A DNA stretch of 64,000 nucleotides from Zhenpiania hominis (lineage in GTDB: Bacteria > Bacillota > Clostridia > Peptostreptococcales > Anaerovoracaceae): contig NZ_JACRYT010000004.1 of the NCBI RefSeq assembly GCF_014333425.1, forward strand, positions 1 to 64,000, in the 5' to 3' direction. A model generated the notes under the pieces. It had not been told where the DNA came from, did no database searches, and saw only the letters and a program-made list of their open reading frames with translations. Below are positions 62,779 to 64,000 of the stretch, one piece after another. Position 1 is the stretch's first letter; every line of letters begins with the position of its first letter. The position numbers and the translations under genes are program-made.

Positions 62779-62805
62779 GGCAGGCCAGGCGGCCTGCCTG
62801 TTTTG
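62779..62805 (+). terminator. Terminator of tuf
   Basis: GGCAGGCC pairs with GGCCTGCC around a four-base loop, followed by TGTTTTG. Confidence 0.88.
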
Positions 62806-63030
62806 CTAGTAGAGATATGGAATCGAAACATAGACATAAGTTTGCTCTTTTTGTCCGTATGTTTCTGCTTTTTCTTGAATAAATTTACGAGTGTCTGTGG
62901 ATGCTTTTTTTATGAAATAAGGGAGATTTTACGAAGGACTCTTTCTTATTTTTTCTTGGAAGCCATGGAAAAACTACGGTTGATGGCAATTAAGTTTTTT
63001 TGTGTATTTTGTATAACTTTTCGTACAACC

Positions 63031-63059
63031 TTGACGTTTCCAGAGGATTAAGGTAAAAT
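63031..63059 (+). promoter_or_regulatory. Promoter of the PFOR gene
   Basis: TTGACG (63031-63036), 17 bases, TAAAAT (63054-63059), then an AT-rich leader of about 45 bases ending in TTGGAGGG. Confidence 0.75.
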
Positions 63060-63083
63060 ATACGGTATATTGTGATAAAATAG

Positions 63084-64000
<917 letters not shown>

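Noticed and set aside
62803..63051. 82-residue open frame after tuf
   Set aside because: Low-complexity Phe/Leu-rich translation of an AT-rich spacer, no ribosome binding site, overlaps the tuf terminator and the next promoter.

Overview
The window looks like a piece of chromosome from an anaerobic, low-to-medium GC Gram-positive bacterium of the class Clostridia. The support is pyruvate:ferredoxin oxidoreductase, FabK-type fatty acid synthesis, a sodium-pump decarboxylase beta subunit, the sporulation sigma factor SigH, a CIRCE operator, consensus SigA-type promoters and a MOP-type molybdenum aldehyde oxidoreductase. I cannot name the genus. Nearly all genes lie on the + strand; only an XRE regulator and an ABC-F ATPase are on the - strand.

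Layout. 0.3-6.7 kb: secA, prfB (with a programmed +1 frameshift) and tex. 6.8-8.5 kb: an orphan oadB-like gene and a small membrane protein. 8.6-12.6 kb: kdpD-kdpE without the Kdp pump, then a membrane-anchored XRE regulator. 12.6-20 kb is the accessory part: a decayed Fic gene, a LytTR/GHKL two-component system, a lactococcin-972-type ABC transporter pair, a membrane-anchored unknown, inverted-repeat DNA and an AT-rich islet with two paralogous tiny membrane proteins. 20-25 kb: bcp-yaaA, XRE, hsp20 set among TGTTCGC palindromes, a HAD phosphatase and an ABC-F protein.

25.3-32.2 kb: a fatty acid synthesis operon, fabH-fabK-fabD-fabG-fabF-fabZ. It opens with a FabT-like operator and closes with an unusual gene fusing a MarR/FabT-type DNA-binding domain to a FabK/nitronate-monooxygenase-like flavin domain that lacks the catalytic His. 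addB follows without addA. 35.6-41.8 kb: a structured, terminator-ending leader RNA precedes a highly codon-biased aldehyde oxidoreductase, a flavin/iron-sulfur partner and two small Cys-rich proteins; the set resembles the DVU_1557-1559 region of Desulfovibrio vulgaris.

41.9-45.1 kb: tRNA-Ala, a coiled-coil protein built of at least fourteen exact 11-residue repeats, signal peptidase I and xpt. 45.2-50.1 kb: a BMP-type nucleoside ABC importer whose last gene has a coiled-coil tail in frame beyond a TAG stop. 50.2-54.7 kb: nadA-nadB-nadC, a DJ-1 protein and a PHP phosphoesterase. 54.8-61.4 kb: an M23/G5 cell-wall protein, then the operon cysE-cysS-mrnC-(small membrane protein)-thyA-folA-rlmB-sigH. 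61.4-64 kb: tRNA-Thr, tuf and the 5' part of the pyruvate:ferredoxin oxidoreductase gene.

The best leads for undescribed biology are the MarR-flavoenzyme fusion with its operator, the aldehyde oxidoreductase cluster with its leader RNA, the 11-residue-repeat protein and the stop-interrupted permease tail.
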